Origin: Tsuneonella mangrovi
GTDB lineage: Bacteria; Pseudomonadota; Alphaproteobacteria; Sphingomonadales; Sphingomonadaceae
Direction: 5' to 3'
NCBI RefSeq assembly: GCF_002269345.1
Contig: NZ_CP022889.1
Location: 2,638,852-2,702,851, forward strand
Length of the DNA: 64,000 nucleotides
Below are positions 42,387-52,415 of the stretch, one piece after another. Made by a program: the position numbers and the translations under genes. The notes below the pieces were generated by a model. It was not told where the DNA came from and did not search any database. It worked only from the letters and a program-made list of their open reading frames with translations. Within the stretch, counting starts at the first letter, position 1, and the number at the start of each line of letters is the position of its first letter.

Positions 42387-43205
42387 TCAGTCCTTCAAAT
42401 CGATGCGGATCGGGTAGGCCTGCCTGGCCGGTTCGACTGCCTCGGCCTTGTCCGGCGAGGTCAGCGCAATACGAATCGGATAAGGCGGCGCCGCGCGGCG
42501 GGCATTGGTTCCTGTGCGGATGGCGAACACCGCCGGTCGCGGGGAATAGACCGCAACCGCGTCATCAGGCTTGCTTTCGGTTGGCGTGGTAATGGTCACT
42601 TCACGGCGCGAAACCCTGTGCATGCGCCCTTGCGGTTCGCGCGCTGTAATCCCGTCGGCGAAGTGGACGACGGTCGGTCGCTCGGCGACCGCGACGGCAA
42701 CAGGCGAGGCCTCTGCCGGGGCCTGATCGGCCTGGGCTGCGCGACTTGCCTCGTCAGCCGCTTGCTGCACCGCCAATGCAGCGGGAAGGTCGGACTTGAC
42801 CGACCCGTTGCGCGAATAGAACAGCGCGAGGTTGGCGCGATAGCGATCGTCTTGCGGCGCGAGGGCAACGGCCTTGGTGAAGAACCTCTCGGTCAGGTCG
42901 GTGCGACCAATCCGGCTGTATGCAACCGCCAGCCCGTTGTATGCGGCGGCGGCACTGGCGGGATAGAGGCGCGCAACCATGAACCCGTCGATGGCATCAC
43001 TGGTGCGACCTTCGCTGAGCGCCTTTCGCGCGGCGGCGAGCTGGATCGCGCCGTAGTCGTCGGGCAACGGCTGGTCGATCCTTGGGAGCGCGCTGGCGGT
43101 ATGCCCGCCGAAGCCGAAAATCGACTGGCATCCGCCCAGCGCAGTGGCCGAAACGATGAGGCAACTCGTCATCAGTCCACGGACAATCTTGTTCGAATTC
43201 GACAT
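42387..43205 (-). CDS. tadD: TadD-like TPR lipoprotein
   Basis: 272 residues. The lipobox is ALGGC at the end of the leader. TPR-like helices at about 55-125 include SDAIDGFMVARLYPASAAAA and TERFFTKAVALAPQDDRYRA. The C-terminal half is disordered and Pro/Arg-rich, with a repeated YPIRIAL / YPIRIDLKD ending. TadD is needed for pilus assembly in Aggregatibacter, probably as an adaptor for the secretin. It lies 4 bp after tadC. Confidence 0.8.
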   Translation of the reverse strand: MSNSNKIVRGLMTSCLIVSATALGGCQSIFGFGGHTASALPRIDQPLPDDYGAIQLAAARKALSEGRTSDAIDGFMVARLYPASAAAAYNGLAVAYSRIGRTDLTERFFTKAVALAPQDDRYRANLALFYSRNGSVKSDLPAALAVQQAADEASRAAQADQAPAEASPVAVAVAERPTVVHFADGITAREPQGRMHRVSRREVTITTPTESKPDDAVAVYSPRPAVFAIRTGTNARRAAPPYPIRIALTSPDKAEAVEPARQAYPIRIDLKD

Positions 43206-43209
43206 GGTG

Positions 43210-44193
43210 TTAGCCCCCTATATTCATCAGTGGGAAAATCTTGCGGACCATCAGGACGATAGCCGGCATCATCAGCGTGCCGATCATCGTCGGCAGCATG
43301 CATGCGACCAGCGGGATAGAGATTAGCACTGGCAATCTGTGTGCCTTCTCCTCGGCGCGCATCTGGCGCCTCTCGCGCATCTCGGCAGCATAGACCCGCA
43401 GTGTCGTGGCGACGCTGGTGCCGAGCTTGTCGGACTGGATGATCAGCGTGGTAAACGAGCGGATTTCATCGACCGCCGAGGCATCGGCGAGCTTGCGAAA
43501 CGCCTCGTCGCGCGACGAACCCGCGCGCAATTGCAGCGTGGTGATCGACAGCAGCTCGGCAACCAAGGGGTGCGAACGAACCATCTCGCGGCCAACGCGG
43601 TCCATTGCCGCTTCGAGGCCGAGGCCGGATTCGACACATACCAGCAGCAGGTCGAGGCAATCCGGGAACCCGTTGACGATCGCTTCCCGGCGCCGGTCGG
43701 CCCGCGCGCGAACCCACAGGTTGGGCACGTAAAGCCCCATCGCCGCGAGGATTGAGCCGATCAGGTAAACCTTGAGGAACGAAGGCGGATTGCTGCCAGA
43801 ATAGGCCAGAAGGACGTAAATCAGCGGCAAGGCAAAGACGAGCGCCAGCCGGATCAACGTGTAGTAGCGCGGCGCGTTGGGCGAAGGATATCCTGCCTGG
43901 CGCAGGAGCTGCGTCAGCCGCTCGCTCTTGGTGTCGGTAAGGTTGAGTCCGGCTGCCTCGATCGCCTCGGCCATTCGCGCCCAGGCACTGGCGGATTCGC
44001 GCGTGCGCAGGCTCTCGCCCTGCGTTTGGGTGATCCTGAGATCGCCGGTCTGCAGCTTGTCGAGCTGAGAACGCACAGTAATCCGCCGGTTGGCGAATGA
44101 CAGACCGTACATTGCGCCAGCCACCACGACGGCAAAAATCGCCAGCAGGATCAGCAGCCGGATGGTGGAATTCTGGGCGGCAAGTTCGATCAT
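43210..44193 (-). CDS. tadC: TadC-type inner-membrane pilus platform protein
   Basis: 327 residues from MIELAAQNSTIRLLILLAIF. A T2SSF domain lies at about 160-300 with CVESGLGLEAAMDRVG and IIQSDKLGTSVATTLRVYA, and membrane helices stand at both ends. It forms the inner-membrane base together with TadB. The chosen start lies 2 bp after the tadB stop; the longer upstream start would run into that gene. Confidence 0.9.
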   Translation of the reverse strand: MIELAAQNSTIRLLILLAIFAVVVAGAMYGLSFANRRITVRSQLDKLQTGDLRITQTQGESLRTRESASAWARMAEAIEAAGLNLTDTKSERLTQLLRQAGYPSPNAPRYYTLIRLALVFALPLIYVLLAYSGSNPPSFLKVYLIGSILAAMGLYVPNLWVRARADRRREAIVNGFPDCLDLLLVCVESGLGLEAAMDRVGREMVRSHPLVAELLSITTLQLRAGSSRDEAFRKLADASAVDEIRSFTTLIIQSDKLGTSVATTLRVYAAEMRERRQMRAEEKAHRLPVLISIPLVACMLPTMIGTLMMPAIVLMVRKIFPLMNIGG

Positions 44194-44195
44194 GC

Positions 44196-45197
44196 TCAGA
44201 CCTTGATGTCCACGAGTTTGCGGATCCAGAAGACCCCCACGAAATACCAAACGATCAGCGCGGGCATTCCGAACATGAATATCCAGTCCTGCGCGACGCT
44301 GAGGTAGAATGCCGGGTTGACGAGGAACATGCCCACGAATGTAAGCACCGGCAGCACGGTAAGGATCCAGCCGGTCATGCGGCCTTCCGAACTCAGCGCC
44401 CGAACCTTGAGGTAGAGACTGGCGCGCGCCCGGATCACTTCTGCGAGGTTTTCGATTACTTCGGCGAGATTGCCGCCCGTCTCCGCCTGGACCGACAGCG
44501 AGACCACGAACATCCGGATGTCTTCCAGGTCCCAGCGGTCGGCCATTGCATCGAGCGTGTCGGTCAGCTCAGCGCCGTAGGAAATCTCGTCCGAGACTAG
44601 GCCGAACTCGCTGCCGATCGGATCCTCCATCTCGGTCGTTAGCAGGTTGATCGCTCCGGCCACCGGATGACCCGAGCGGAGCGCTCGCACGAAAATGTCC
44701 AGCGCGATCGGGAACTGCTGTTCCATCCTCTTGCGGCGGCGCTGGGCAATGAAGTTGATGAACATGATCGGGAACCCGACCGCAACGCTGACAGCCAGTA
44801 CGAAACACAGCAGGAATATACCGGGCGACAGCGAAAAACCGGCGATCGAAGCCATCAAAATGAGCACGATGGTGATGAAGCTGGTCCCGACGGCCATCCA
44901 GAATAGCAGCTGGCCGATGGTCAAGGAGGAGGCCGACGCGAACAGCGAGCGTTGCAGCGATTGGAGCATCGCTGCAATCGGTGCGGGAAACTCTTCGAAC
45001 TCTCGCGGTGCGTTCTTGCGCAGCTGGGCGGCGATTTCCCCGCGGTCAGCACCCGCCTTGATCAGTTCGAGCCGCTTGTTGACCGCCGCTACGCGTGAAC
45101 GATTGCGCCACGCAGCTCCCAGGACGACTTGGGACAGGACGAACACCGACGCGAAGATCGCCGCGAGGATACCGATGCGGATAAGCGAGTCGAGCAT
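44196..45197 (-). CDS. tadB: TadB-type inner-membrane pilus platform protein
   Basis: 333 residues. N-terminal anchor ([20 protein letters not shown]), T2SSF domain near 180-310 with [19 protein letters not shown] and [20 protein letters not shown], and C-terminal helices. It pairs with TadC and works with the CpaF ATPase in adding pilin subunits. It starts 1 bp after the cpaF gene ends. The [11 protein letters not shown] segment is the best conserved part. Confidence 0.9.
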   Translation of the reverse strand: MLDSLIRIGILAAIFASVFVLSQVVLGAAWRNRSRVAAVNKRLELIKAGADRGEIAAQLRKNAPREFEEFPAPIAAMLQSLQRSLFASASSLTIGQLLFWMAVGTSFITIVLILMASIAGFSLSPGIFLLCFVLAVSVAVGFPIMFINFIAQRRRKRMEQQFPIALDIFVRALRSGHPVAGAINLLTTEMEDPIGSEFGLVSDEISYGAELTDTLDAMADRWDLEDIRMFVVSLSVQAETGGNLAEVIENLAEVIRARASLYLKVRALSSEGRMTGWILTVLPVLTFVGMFLVNPAFYLSVAQDWIFMFGMPALIVWYFVGVFWIRKLVDIKV

Positions 45198-45198
45198 G

Positions 45199-46578
45199 TC
45201 AGGTGATCTTCAACTCCGGTCTGAACAGTTCGGCTGGCAAGTCGAAGCCGCTTGCGTGGGCGTCCGAGAGCAACTTGGGACGAATGCCGGTAGCCTCGAA
45301 ATGGCCTTCGACCGTGCCGTCATCGGTGCGACCGGTGATGCGGAACTTGAAGATTTCCTGCATCGTGATGGTGTTGCTTTCCATGCCGGTGACTTCGGCC
45401 AGGCTGACCACCTTGCGTCGACCGTCAGACAACCGGGCGACCTGGACCACAACATCGATCGCCGAAGCAATCTGGGAGCGAGCGGATTCGGGCGAAATAT
45501 CGATCCCGCTCATCCCGATCATCTGTTCGATGCGCGACAGGGCATCGCGCGGGGTATTGGCGTGCACAGTGGTCATCGATCCGTCGTGGCCGGTGTTCAT
45601 CGCCTGCAACATGTCGAACGCTTCGCCGGCGCGGACCTCGCCGACGATGATCCGGTCGGGGCGCATGCGCAGGGCGTTCTTGACCAGGTCGCGCTGCGAC
45701 ACCTCACCGCGGCCTTCGATGTTCGCCGGTCGCGTCTCAAGCCGCGCGACGTGCTCTTGCTGGAGCTGGAGCTCAGCCGAGTCCTCGATCGTCACGATTC
45801 GTTCGCGGTGATCGATGAACGAAGACATTGCGTTGAGGAGCGTCGTCTTGCCCGAGCCGGTACCACCCGAAATCAGGACGTTCTTCCGCGCACCGACCAT
45901 CGCCTTCATTACTTCGGCCATCGGGGCCGGGACGCTCGACAATTCGATCAGCCGGTCAATCCCGATGCGCTGCTTGGCAAATTTGCGGATCGAAAGCAGC
46001 GAACCGTCGATCGCCAGCGGTGCGATGATGGCATTGACGCGCGAACCGTCGGCCAAGCGGGCGTCGACGAACGGCGAGGACTCGTCGATCCGGCGCCCCA
46101 CCGCGCTGACGATCTTCTGGATGATGCGTAGCAGGTGCTTTTCATCCTGGAACCGGGTCTCGACCTTCTCGAGCAGGCCGCGCCGTTCGACGAATACCGT
46201 CAAATACCCGTTCACCAGAATGTCGGTAATCGACTCGTCCTTGAGCAATGGCTCCAGCGGGCCAAGCCCGAGCAATTCGTCGAGCACTTCGACAACGAGT
46301 TCGTTGCGCTCCTGGGTGTTGAGCATCTCGCGCCGCTCTTTGAGCAGCTCGAACACGATCTCGCGAATTTCACTTTCGATCTGGGCACGAGTGAACTGGT
46401 CAAGCGCGGCCAGATTGATCTTGTCGAGCAGGGCGCGATGAATTTCGACCTTGAGAGACAGTCGCCGGTCGCTTTCGGCATCCACTGGATGGACAGCCGC
46501 CACCGGCTCATTCGTCGCCTCCGGTTCTGCCGAGGCGGCGTGCATTTCCTTACCAAGCTTGACCGACCACTTGGCCAC
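45199..46578 (-). CDS. cpaF: CpaF/TadA secretion ATPase
   Basis: 459 residues with a GTG start at 46578 that follows the cpaE stop by one base. Motifs are Walker [28 protein letters not shown], Walker B region [19 protein letters not shown], and [18 protein letters not shown]. It powers Flp pilus assembly from the cytoplasm. Length matches TadA of alphaproteobacteria. The first 100 residues are an alpha-helical domain that often contacts TadZ/CpaE. Confidence 0.95.
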   Translation of the reverse strand: MAKWSVKLGKEMHAASAEPEATNEPVAAVHPVDAESDRRLSLKVEIHRALLDKINLAALDQFTRAQIESEIREIVFELLKERREMLNTQERNELVVEVLDELLGLGPLEPLLKDESITDILVNGYLTVFVERRGLLEKVETRFQDEKHLLRIIQKIVSAVGRRIDESSPFVDARLADGSRVNAIIAPLAIDGSLLSIRKFAKQRIGIDRLIELSSVPAPMAEVMKAMVGARKNVLISGGTGSGKTTLLNAMSSFIDHRERIVTIEDSAELQLQQEHVARLETRPANIEGRGEVSQRDLVKNALRMRPDRIIVGEVRAGEAFDMLQAMNTGHDGSMTTVHANTPRDALSRIEQMIGMSGIDISPESARSQIASAIDVVVQVARLSDGRRKVVSLAEVTGMESNTITMQEIFKFRITGRTDDGTVEGHFEATGIRPKLLSDAHASGFDLPAELFRPELKIT

Positions 46579-46579
46579 T

Positions 46580-47773
46580 TCAGTCTGCCTCCCGTCCGCT
46601 CACGATCGAGTTCGCGAGTGCGTCGATGCCGCTGCCAAAGCGGCTCTTGCCGTTGAAATCGAAGAGCAGCATTCCCTGGTCTTGCGCCTCGCGCATGCTG
46701 GTACCTTCGGCCACGAGGCTGGCAGCAACATCGCAGCGTAGGGTATCGGTCACGTCGTCGGTCCCGACCGTGCGGAACAAGTGCCGCTCGAGCCGGTTGA
46801 CGACCAATTCGATCCGTTCGTTGGGGACGTCGATACCGTTGAGCAGCTTGATGCATCGCTTTGCTTGTCGCAGCCCGGAAATGCTCGTGTCAGTGACCAG
46901 CAGGATGCGGTCCGCCGCGTGAACGGTAGACAGTGACCAGTCGGTCCAGGCCGGTGGCAGGTCGATCAGAACGTGATCGGAGAGCGAGCGCACCATGCGC
47001 AGGATCGTCAGCAGGTGATCGACGTCAATCTTGTCGATCGGGATGATCGCTTCAGGAGCAGCAATCACGCCGAATCCGTAGCGAGATTCGGTGATTGCGC
47101 TCTGGATCAGTTCGGCATCGAGGCGAGAGCCGGCGTCGAGGAGGGATTCGATCGTCGCCACCGGTTCAGCCCCGACATAGGAGGCTACATCGCCGCCCTG
47201 AATGTCGAGGTCGACCAGGCACACGCCGCGCGAACCGGTATTGTGCCGCGCTACCGCTTCCGCGAGGTGGGTCACCATCGTGGTGGCTCCCGTCCCGCCG
47301 CTCGCCCGCATGACCGCGACGGTCTTGCCAAGATTTCCGCTCGAGACCGTCTCCGCCTGGCTCGACAGCGCATCGAGAATGCGGGTCGAGAGTTCTTCTG
47401 CCGAAAACGGCAGGTCAACCACATCGCTTACCCCTTGCCGGATCAGCGCGCGCACCAGGGCAACGTCGGCTTCGCGCAACGCAGCGATGATCGCGACCCC
47501 TGCGTGTTCGACACGTGCTGTGGCGAGGCGGCGCAAAGACGCCTCGTTGGCAGCATCGACTTCGAGCACGAGCACTCTTGCTTTGTCGACCACTTCGGCA
47601 GGTAGCGGCGAGTCGGATGCGAGTGGAACCAGGGTCGCCCCATTGAGGCCGCGCAGGTCGCCGCCGTCCTTCAAGGCTTCGATAAAGCCTTCTTCCGCCA
47701 CGATGACGGACCGTCCGGCGTGGCTCACCGTCATGCCTTCGTGGAGCTCGTATGGTGTCTTGTAAGTTCCCAT
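46580..47773 (-). CDS. cpaE: CpaE/TadZ pilus-localisation protein
   Basis: 397 residues from MGTYKTPYELHEGM. An atypical receiver-like domain lies at about 20-130, then a MinD/ParA-like ATPase from about 150. The Walker A equivalent reads RASGGTGATTM: the usual signature lysines of the ParA P-loop are missing, as in TadZ proteins. Further motifs are GVCLVDLDIQGGDVASYVG and LIDLPPAWTDWS. It is thought to place the Tad machine at the cell pole. The upstream frame extension overlaps the tadE-like gene and is rejected. Confidence 0.9.
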   Translation of the reverse strand: MGTYKTPYELHEGMTVSHAGRSVIVAEEGFIEALKDGGDLRGLNGATLVPLASDSPLPAEVVDKARVLVLEVDAANEASLRRLATARVEHAGVAIIAALREADVALVRALIRQGVSDVVDLPFSAEELSTRILDALSSQAETVSSGNLGKTVAVMRASGGTGATTMVTHLAEAVARHNTGSRGVCLVDLDIQGGDVASYVGAEPVATIESLLDAGSRLDAELIQSAITESRYGFGVIAAPEAIIPIDKIDVDHLLTILRMVRSLSDHVLIDLPPAWTDWSLSTVHAADRILLVTDTSISGLRQAKRCIKLLNGIDVPNERIELVVNRLERHLFRTVGTDDVTDTLRCDVAASLVAEGTSMREAQDQGMLLFDFNGKSRFGSGIDALANSIVSGREAD

Positions 47774-47784
47774 AATCCTGTCAC

Positions 47785-48492
47785 TTAATATGATACCTGA
47801 CCGTCGCCATCTTCCATCGTCTGCGAATAGTGGAAGCCGGGAAGAGGTATTCGGCCACCCAACAACAGCATCGCGCGAACGGAGGCACGATTTACGCTCA
47901 CCGTTACGATCGGGGCGGCATCGGACAGCGCAGCGCCACTGTCGTCGACTGCCGGATCGCCTGCGTATCCTAACCCGGATCCACTGTAGGTTATTGTAAC
48001 TTCTCCCGGTTGTAGACTTGGATCTACAACCCGCATCCGCGAGAGAATCCGGTTGAAGCGATTTGTGGCTGTCGCGTCGGGGGTTCCCGTAGTCGGGCAC
48101 GAATTCGCCCCTTGCGTCGTCGGAACACAGGTGCAACTTGCGTCTGATCCCGCGCTGGCCATGGTGCACGTGATCGTACCCAGTGCACTCGCGCAAATGG
48201 TGTCACCCGCTTGGATCGTCTTGTTGACGGTCCCGCCAGAACCGTCCGGCACCGGGCAAGTCAGCCCTTTGCCGGTGAAATCGTAAGAGTTCAGCCCAAC
48301 CGGTACAATTCCCGTGACGACCGCAGTGCGCGTTCCCATCTGCACCGCTTTCTCGAGTCGGTTCATCGACCACATGTAGCGACCGCCGTCGAACACACCG
48401 AATATGAGCAGCAGTGCGGCGGGCAGCACGAGCGCGAATTCGGCTGCGGTCGAGCCACGCTCGCTACGAAGCCAGGAGAACCAGCGGCTCAC
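47785..48492 (-). CDS. TadE/TadG-like minor pilin, cysteine-rich
   Basis: 235 residues. The leader and hydrophobic helix SERGSTAAEFALVLPAALLL contain the G-x-x-x-E pseudopilin pattern with a cut after the glycine. The middle is rich in Thr, Ser and Cys (ICASALGTITCTMASAGSDA, CTCVPTTQG, SCPTTGTP). The start overlaps the preceding tadE stop by 4 bp (ATGA). The disulfide-rich head is larger than in common TadE proteins, which suggests a tip or adhesion role. Confidence 0.8.
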   Translation of the reverse strand: MSRWFSWLRSERGSTAAEFALVLPAALLLIFGVFDGGRYMWSMNRLEKAVQMGTRTAVVTGIVPVGLNSYDFTGKGLTCPVPDGSGGTVNKTIQAGDTICASALGTITCTMASAGSDASCTCVPTTQGANSCPTTGTPDATATNRFNRILSRMRVVDPSLQPGEVTITYSGSGLGYAGDPAVDDSGAALSDAAPIVTVSVNRASVRAMLLLGGRIPLPGFHYSQTMEDGDGQVSY

Positions 48493-49037
48493 AGCCCGAT
48501 CCCCGGCGAAATCGAAACCGCGTTCATCTTAAGGCTGAGCGTTCCGTTGGTCCCGAAAATGCCCGACATCATTGCGCCAAGCGCGTCGAACATCCACGGG
48601 TACTGGACATTGCTCGCGGCGATCTCGATCACCGGGCCTTTCTCGCCGTTGTAGTAAGAGCTGTAGTCTTCGTAGAGGCCGGTGTTGCTGTACTGGCCGC
48701 AATGGAGATAGATCTGCACTTGCGCGTTGGACCAGAACGGCACTTTTGCGGGTGCGTTGGCGTTGGCGATTTGCCCGGTGCGGGTCATCAGCTTGATCTC
48801 ATCGGCAGTCGCCGTCGACATGACCTGGGTATTGCCCTGGCAGAGCTGGTCGAGCGGTAGGCGAGCGGCATAGCGCGATCCGTCGCGCACGGCCTCGGCC
48901 AGCTTGTGCTGGGTCCATACGAAATGGCCAGCTTCCATTCCGCCGAACAACAGGATCAGCATCAGCGGCAGGGTCAGCGCAAATTCGACCGCTGCAGAGC
49001 CGTTGGTCCGGCCAGGGAGGCGCGCCGGCAGCATCAT
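48489..49037 (-). CDS. tadE: TadE-like minor pseudopilin
   Basis: 182 residues. NGSAAVEFALTLPLMLILLF is the typical TadE start (cut after glycine, glutamate at +5). A short periplasmic domain with two cysteines (LDQLCQGN, LHCGQ) follows. Four-base overlaps link it to the genes on both sides. It is needed for pilus assembly with TadF/TadG. Confidence 0.85.
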   Translation of the reverse strand: MMLPARLPGRTNGSAAVEFALTLPLMLILLFGGMEAGHFVWTQHKLAEAVRDGSRYAARLPLDQLCQGNTQVMSTATADEIKLMTRTGQIANANAPAKVPFWSNAQVQIYLHCGQYSNTGLYEDYSSYYNGEKGPVIEIAASNVQYPWMFDALGAMMSGIFGTNGTLSLKMNAVSISPGIGL

Positions 49038-50617
49038 CGCAGGAGCACCGCCTTCTTGCGGCCATAGTACTGGAAGCCCGATTGCCCGGTGCCGCGCTGA
49101 GCCGGCCCCTTTATCTCGGTAAAGAACGGCCGATCGTCCGCAGTCGTATTCACCGGCTGGACCAGGAACAGGTCAACCCATCGAACGATATCGACCGGCT
49201 TCTTGCCCGATAGGTTGGTGCAATCGACCGCTGCGACCGTGAGGATTCGGCGATCCTTCTGCGAGTAGGTCGCGGCAATACCGGGAGGCGATTGGATCGG
49301 CTGCGGGAACGAGCAGTAGTAGTGCATCTTGCCGTTCGAATCGGTCGTCGAACCGACGTACGTCGGCTTTAGCCGATTGGTTTTGTCAGCCAACTCCCAC
49401 TCGTAGACCTCGTATCGCGACAGCTTGCCATCGCCGTTGAGGTCCCAGGAATTTCCGTTCTTGTCCGTGGTGGCGAGGATCGCAGCGGTCGAGGTTCCGT
49501 GAACATCACTAAGCCAGGTGTCGGCGCTCCAGTTTCCGTCGCCGACAACGGTACAGGGCAAGACGGCAGCTCCGAAGCAATCGTCCTTGGGGAAACCCTG
49601 GTCTGCCCGGACTCCCGAAGGAACCTGCAGGCCAGCGGGCGGATCTTGCCAATCGTCATTCTTGAGATTGCCGGTCCGCGCGCAGCTCGAGTCATCGACT
49701 TCCAAAACCTGGGCTTTGCGGGTGTTCTCGGCGGGGCAGAAATTGCCGGACGCATCGCACTTGGCCTTTGGCGGCGGATAAATATCGAACCGCGAATTCA
49801 TCGCATTGCCTTCGGGCGTGCGAAAGCCCGGGTCGCTATCGGGGGCATCGCTGGCGCATCCCCGGAAATCCGAATTGAGGCCGGTCGTCTGGTTCGGATT
49901 GCCAGCGGAGCTGCTGTAGTTGATGTCCAGGAAGCCGAAGTTGCCCGGGGCCCAAGTCGTGGTATCGGTGGTCGTGCTGTTCGGAGTCGACGGACTGGAC
50001 GCCGAATTCGATTTGAAGTGCAGCGTCAGGCCCCTGCCGATGTCAGAATCTGTCGGGAACGAACGATCGGCGGTTCCGGTCGTGGGATTGTTCGGCACGC
50101 AGAACATCAACGGCGGCACGTTGCAGGTTGCGCTTTCGAGCGTCGCCATCGCGCGGCCCCGCGCAACCCCGCCGCTGAACGTGGCCATGACCGGGGTCAG
50201 AGCATAGCGAACCGAACGATCCTCGACCGTGACTTCTACGACGTGCGCCTGAGTCGGGTCCGTGGTTACATTGACCGGGGCGTCGTTCTGGTAGTCTTCG
50301 TAGTATACGAAGGTCAGGCCCGAGGTCGGGATCGCGCGGCCCTTGCCATCGTTCGCGAACCGGGTCTGGTTGTTGACTGCGTTGGCGGCGGCGATCTGCG
50401 AATTGGTGATCGCACTGCTGCTGCCATCGAGCTGCGTTGCGGCTGCAAGGGCAGCCTGGTCGGCCGCGTTCTGGAGCTCGGTGTCGAGCCCCATCATCCG
50501 CCCGTAATCGAAAGCGACCCCGGCCATGACCACAAGCGGGAGGATCGCGATGGCGTAGAGCGTCGATATTGCGCCGCTGTCCTCGCAAGCGAAGGTTGCC
50601 AGCAGTGATCGTCGCAT
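49034..50617 (-). CDS. tadG: TadG-like pilus protein
   Basis: 527 residues. The N-terminal TadE/TadG-like helix (CEDSGAISTLYAIAILPLVV, GVAFDYGRMMGLDTELQNAA) is followed by a large periplasmic part. That part is rich in Asp, Asn, Ser and Thr (SSPSTPNSTTTDTTTW, DLNGDGKLSRYEVYEW). DLNGDGKLSRYE matches an EF-hand calcium loop. It has multiple cysteines. It may anchor the pilus in the envelope. The 3' end overlaps tadE by 4 bp. Confidence 0.85.
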   Translation of the reverse strand: MRRSLLATFACEDSGAISTLYAIAILPLVVMAGVAFDYGRMMGLDTELQNAADQAALAAATQLDGSSSAITNSQIAAANAVNNQTRFANDGKGRAIPTSGLTFVYYEDYQNDAPVNVTTDPTQAHVVEVTVEDRSVRYALTPVMATFSGGVARGRAMATLESATCNVPPLMFCVPNNPTTGTADRSFPTDSDIGRGLTLHFKSNSASSPSTPNSTTTDTTTWAPGNFGFLDINYSSSAGNPNQTTGLNSDFRGCASDAPDSDPGFRTPEGNAMNSRFDIYPPPKAKCDASGNFCPAENTRKAQVLEVDDSSCARTGNLKNDDWQDPPAGLQVPSGVRADQGFPKDDCFGAAVLPCTVVGDGNWSADTWLSDVHGTSTAAILATTDKNGNSWDLNGDGKLSRYEVYEWELADKTNRLKPTYVGSTTDSNGKMHYYCSFPQPIQSPPGIAATYSQKDRRILTVAAVDCTNLSGKKPVDIVRWVDLFLVQPVNTTADDRPFFTEIKGPAQRGTGQSGFQYYGRKKAVLLR

Positions 50618-50638
50618 ATCTCCGCCCTTTGTTGTCCG

Positions 50639-50923
50639 TCAGCCGCCGCCACCGCCGCCGCCGCCAGTGCCACTTGTGCTGCGCACGGCTTCGGGCTGCT
50701 TGACCGCGTCGGTGCGGTAGCGTTCGGCCGCCTGGCCGGCCTTTTCGCCGCTGGTCGGTGGGTTGAGTGTCTCGTATTGCGGGTCGGGATCGACCACCTG
50801 TGCCATCATCGTCTGGCGGTTGGCCTCACCGAAAGTCGACTTGACGGTGCCATAATCCTCCACACAAGCGCCGAGCGCAGGCAGGGCCAGCAGGATCGCG
50901 ATGTGCCGTGGATCAATACGCAT
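50639..50923 (-). CDS. Small pilus lipoprotein with polyglycine tail
   Basis: 94 residues from ATG 50923, where a GGGGG tract lies nine bases upstream; an ATG at 50932 sits too close to that tract. The lipobox is LGAC (IAILLALPALGACVEDYG). A conserved-looking body (FGEANRQTMMAQVVDPDPQY) precedes a C-terminal run of eight glycines encoded by a GCC repeat. The position after cpaC fits a CpaD/RcpB-like part, but identity is unsure. It overlaps cpaC by 11 bp. Confidence 0.75.
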   Translation of the reverse strand: MRIDPRHIAILLALPALGACVEDYGTVKSTFGEANRQTMMAQVVDPDPQYETLNPPTSGEKAGQAAERYRTDAVKQPEAVRSTSGTGGGGGGGG

Positions 50924-52415
50924 AACCGTCATCCCCCTTTTGCGCAGTCTTGCTCGCTTCCGGTTTGGCCGGGGTAAGCTCGCCCGTGTCCGCCTTGGCC
51001 TGCTGAGGAGCCGCCGTGGATGCTGCGCTTGCCTGCGGGCTACCACCCGCGGCTGCCGCCGGCATTGCCCCCGGCTGCGGCGCTAGTTCCTTGGTGCGGT
51101 AGCCGTCGCCCGAGATCAGCACATCTGACGGCTGCGGATCCTCGATCCGGTCGGTCGGCAGGCGCACCTGGTCGGGCCTCAGCGGTGCAACCAGTCTCGG
51201 CGTGACCACGATCAGCAGTTCGGTTTCGCCCTTCTGGAAGCTCGACGAACGGAACAGCGACCCGATGATCGGGATGGATCCGAGGATCGGAAGTTGCTTG
51301 ACGGTGGTCTGGAAGTCCTGCCGCAGCAGGCCCGCGATAGCAAAGCTCTCGCCGTCGCGCAGTTCCACCGTGGTGCTCGCCCGGCGGGTCTGCAGGCCCG
51401 GCACCGTAAGCCCGTTCACCGTGACCGACGCCGATGGATCGATCGAGCTTACTTCGGGCTCTACGATCATGCTGATGACTTTGTCGCTCAACACGGTCGG
51501 AGTGAACGCGAGACTGACGCCGAACGGCTTGAACTGCACGGTGATCCCGTTGTTGCCGCCGGAGCTGGATCCCTGCTGGACCGGGACCGGGAATTCGCCG
51601 CCCGCGAGGAACGAGGCCTTTTCACCCGACAGAGCGACCAAAGTCGGCTCCGCGAGGGTCTTGGCAAGTCCCTTTCTCTCCAGGATGTTGAGCGTGCTGT
51701 CGATGCTGAGCGTTCCGATGTGGAATGCCGTCCCGAAAATCCCGAATGAATCGGAAATCGCCCCCAACGTTGCCGGGCCAGTGCCGGACAAGGCTGCACC
51801 GTCTCCGGCTACCCCGGTAAAGTTGGTGCCGTTGAAGGAGTGGTCGACGCCGAGTTTCTCGCCGATCGTACGGTTGACTTCGGCGAACCTCACTTCGAGC
51901 ATGATCTGCTGGCTCGATCCGACCGAGATCAGGTTGATAACCTTGTCGCCGGCATAGGCCTTGGCGAGCTGGGCGGCGCGCTCCGCCGCTCCCGGGTCGT
52001 TGACAGTGCCGGTCAGCAGCAGGTTGCCGGCGGAAATCCGCGCCTCGATGTGCTGGCCGGGGATGAGATCGGCGACCTGGTTCTCGAAGCCCTCGACATC
52101 CGGGCCGACCTCGATGTCCATCACCGCGATCACGCGGTTGCCCTTGTCGTAGAGCGTAAGGCTGGTGGTCCCGAAGGTCTTGCCGAGTACGTAGACCGAG
52201 CGTTCGGAAATCGGCAGCACATCGGCAATATCGGGATTGCCGATCATCGCGCGCGCGATCGCCCGGTCTGCGGAGACCACCTGGCTCTTGTTGACCGGCA
52301 CTTCGAGCGTCCCCGCGTGGAGGCTGTAGCCTTGGGCCGATGCGGTCGCAGGAGCAACAATCGTCCCGACCGATGCCAGCGCGAAGGCTGCGAATGCTGC
52401 GAAAATGGGTTTCAT
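50913..52415 (-). CDS. cpaC: CpaC/RcpA secretin
   Basis: 500 residues with a signal peptide (MKPIFAAFAAFALASVGTIV). An N-terminal BON-like region and pilus N-domain are followed by the secretin domain from about 240, with FLAGGEFPVPVQQ, VPGLQTRRASTTVELRDGES and FAIAGLLRQDFQTTVKQLPI. The multimer is the outer-membrane pore for the pilus. The C-terminal 60 residues are low-complexity (Ala, Gln, Pro) and probably disordered. It overlaps cpaB by 4 bp. Confidence 0.94.
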   Translation of the reverse strand: MKPIFAAFAAFALASVGTIVAPATASAQGYSLHAGTLEVPVNKSQVVSADRAIARAMIGNPDIADVLPISERSVYVLGKTFGTTSLTLYDKGNRVIAVMDIEVGPDVEGFENQVADLIPGQHIEARISAGNLLLTGTVNDPGAAERAAQLAKAYAGDKVINLISVGSSQQIMLEVRFAEVNRTIGEKLGVDHSFNGTNFTGVAGDGAALSGTGPATLGAISDSFGIFGTAFHIGTLSIDSTLNILERKGLAKTLAEPTLVALSGEKASFLAGGEFPVPVQQGSSSGGNNGITVQFKPFGVSLAFTPTVLSDKVISMIVEPEVSSIDPSASVTVNGLTVPGLQTRRASTTVELRDGESFAIAGLLRQDFQTTVKQLPILGSIPIIGSLFRSSSFQKGETELLIVVTPRLVAPLRPDQVRLPTDRIEDPQPSDVLISGDGYRTKELAPQPGAMPAAAAGGSPQASAASTAAPQQAKADTGELTPAKPEASKTAQKGDDGYAY

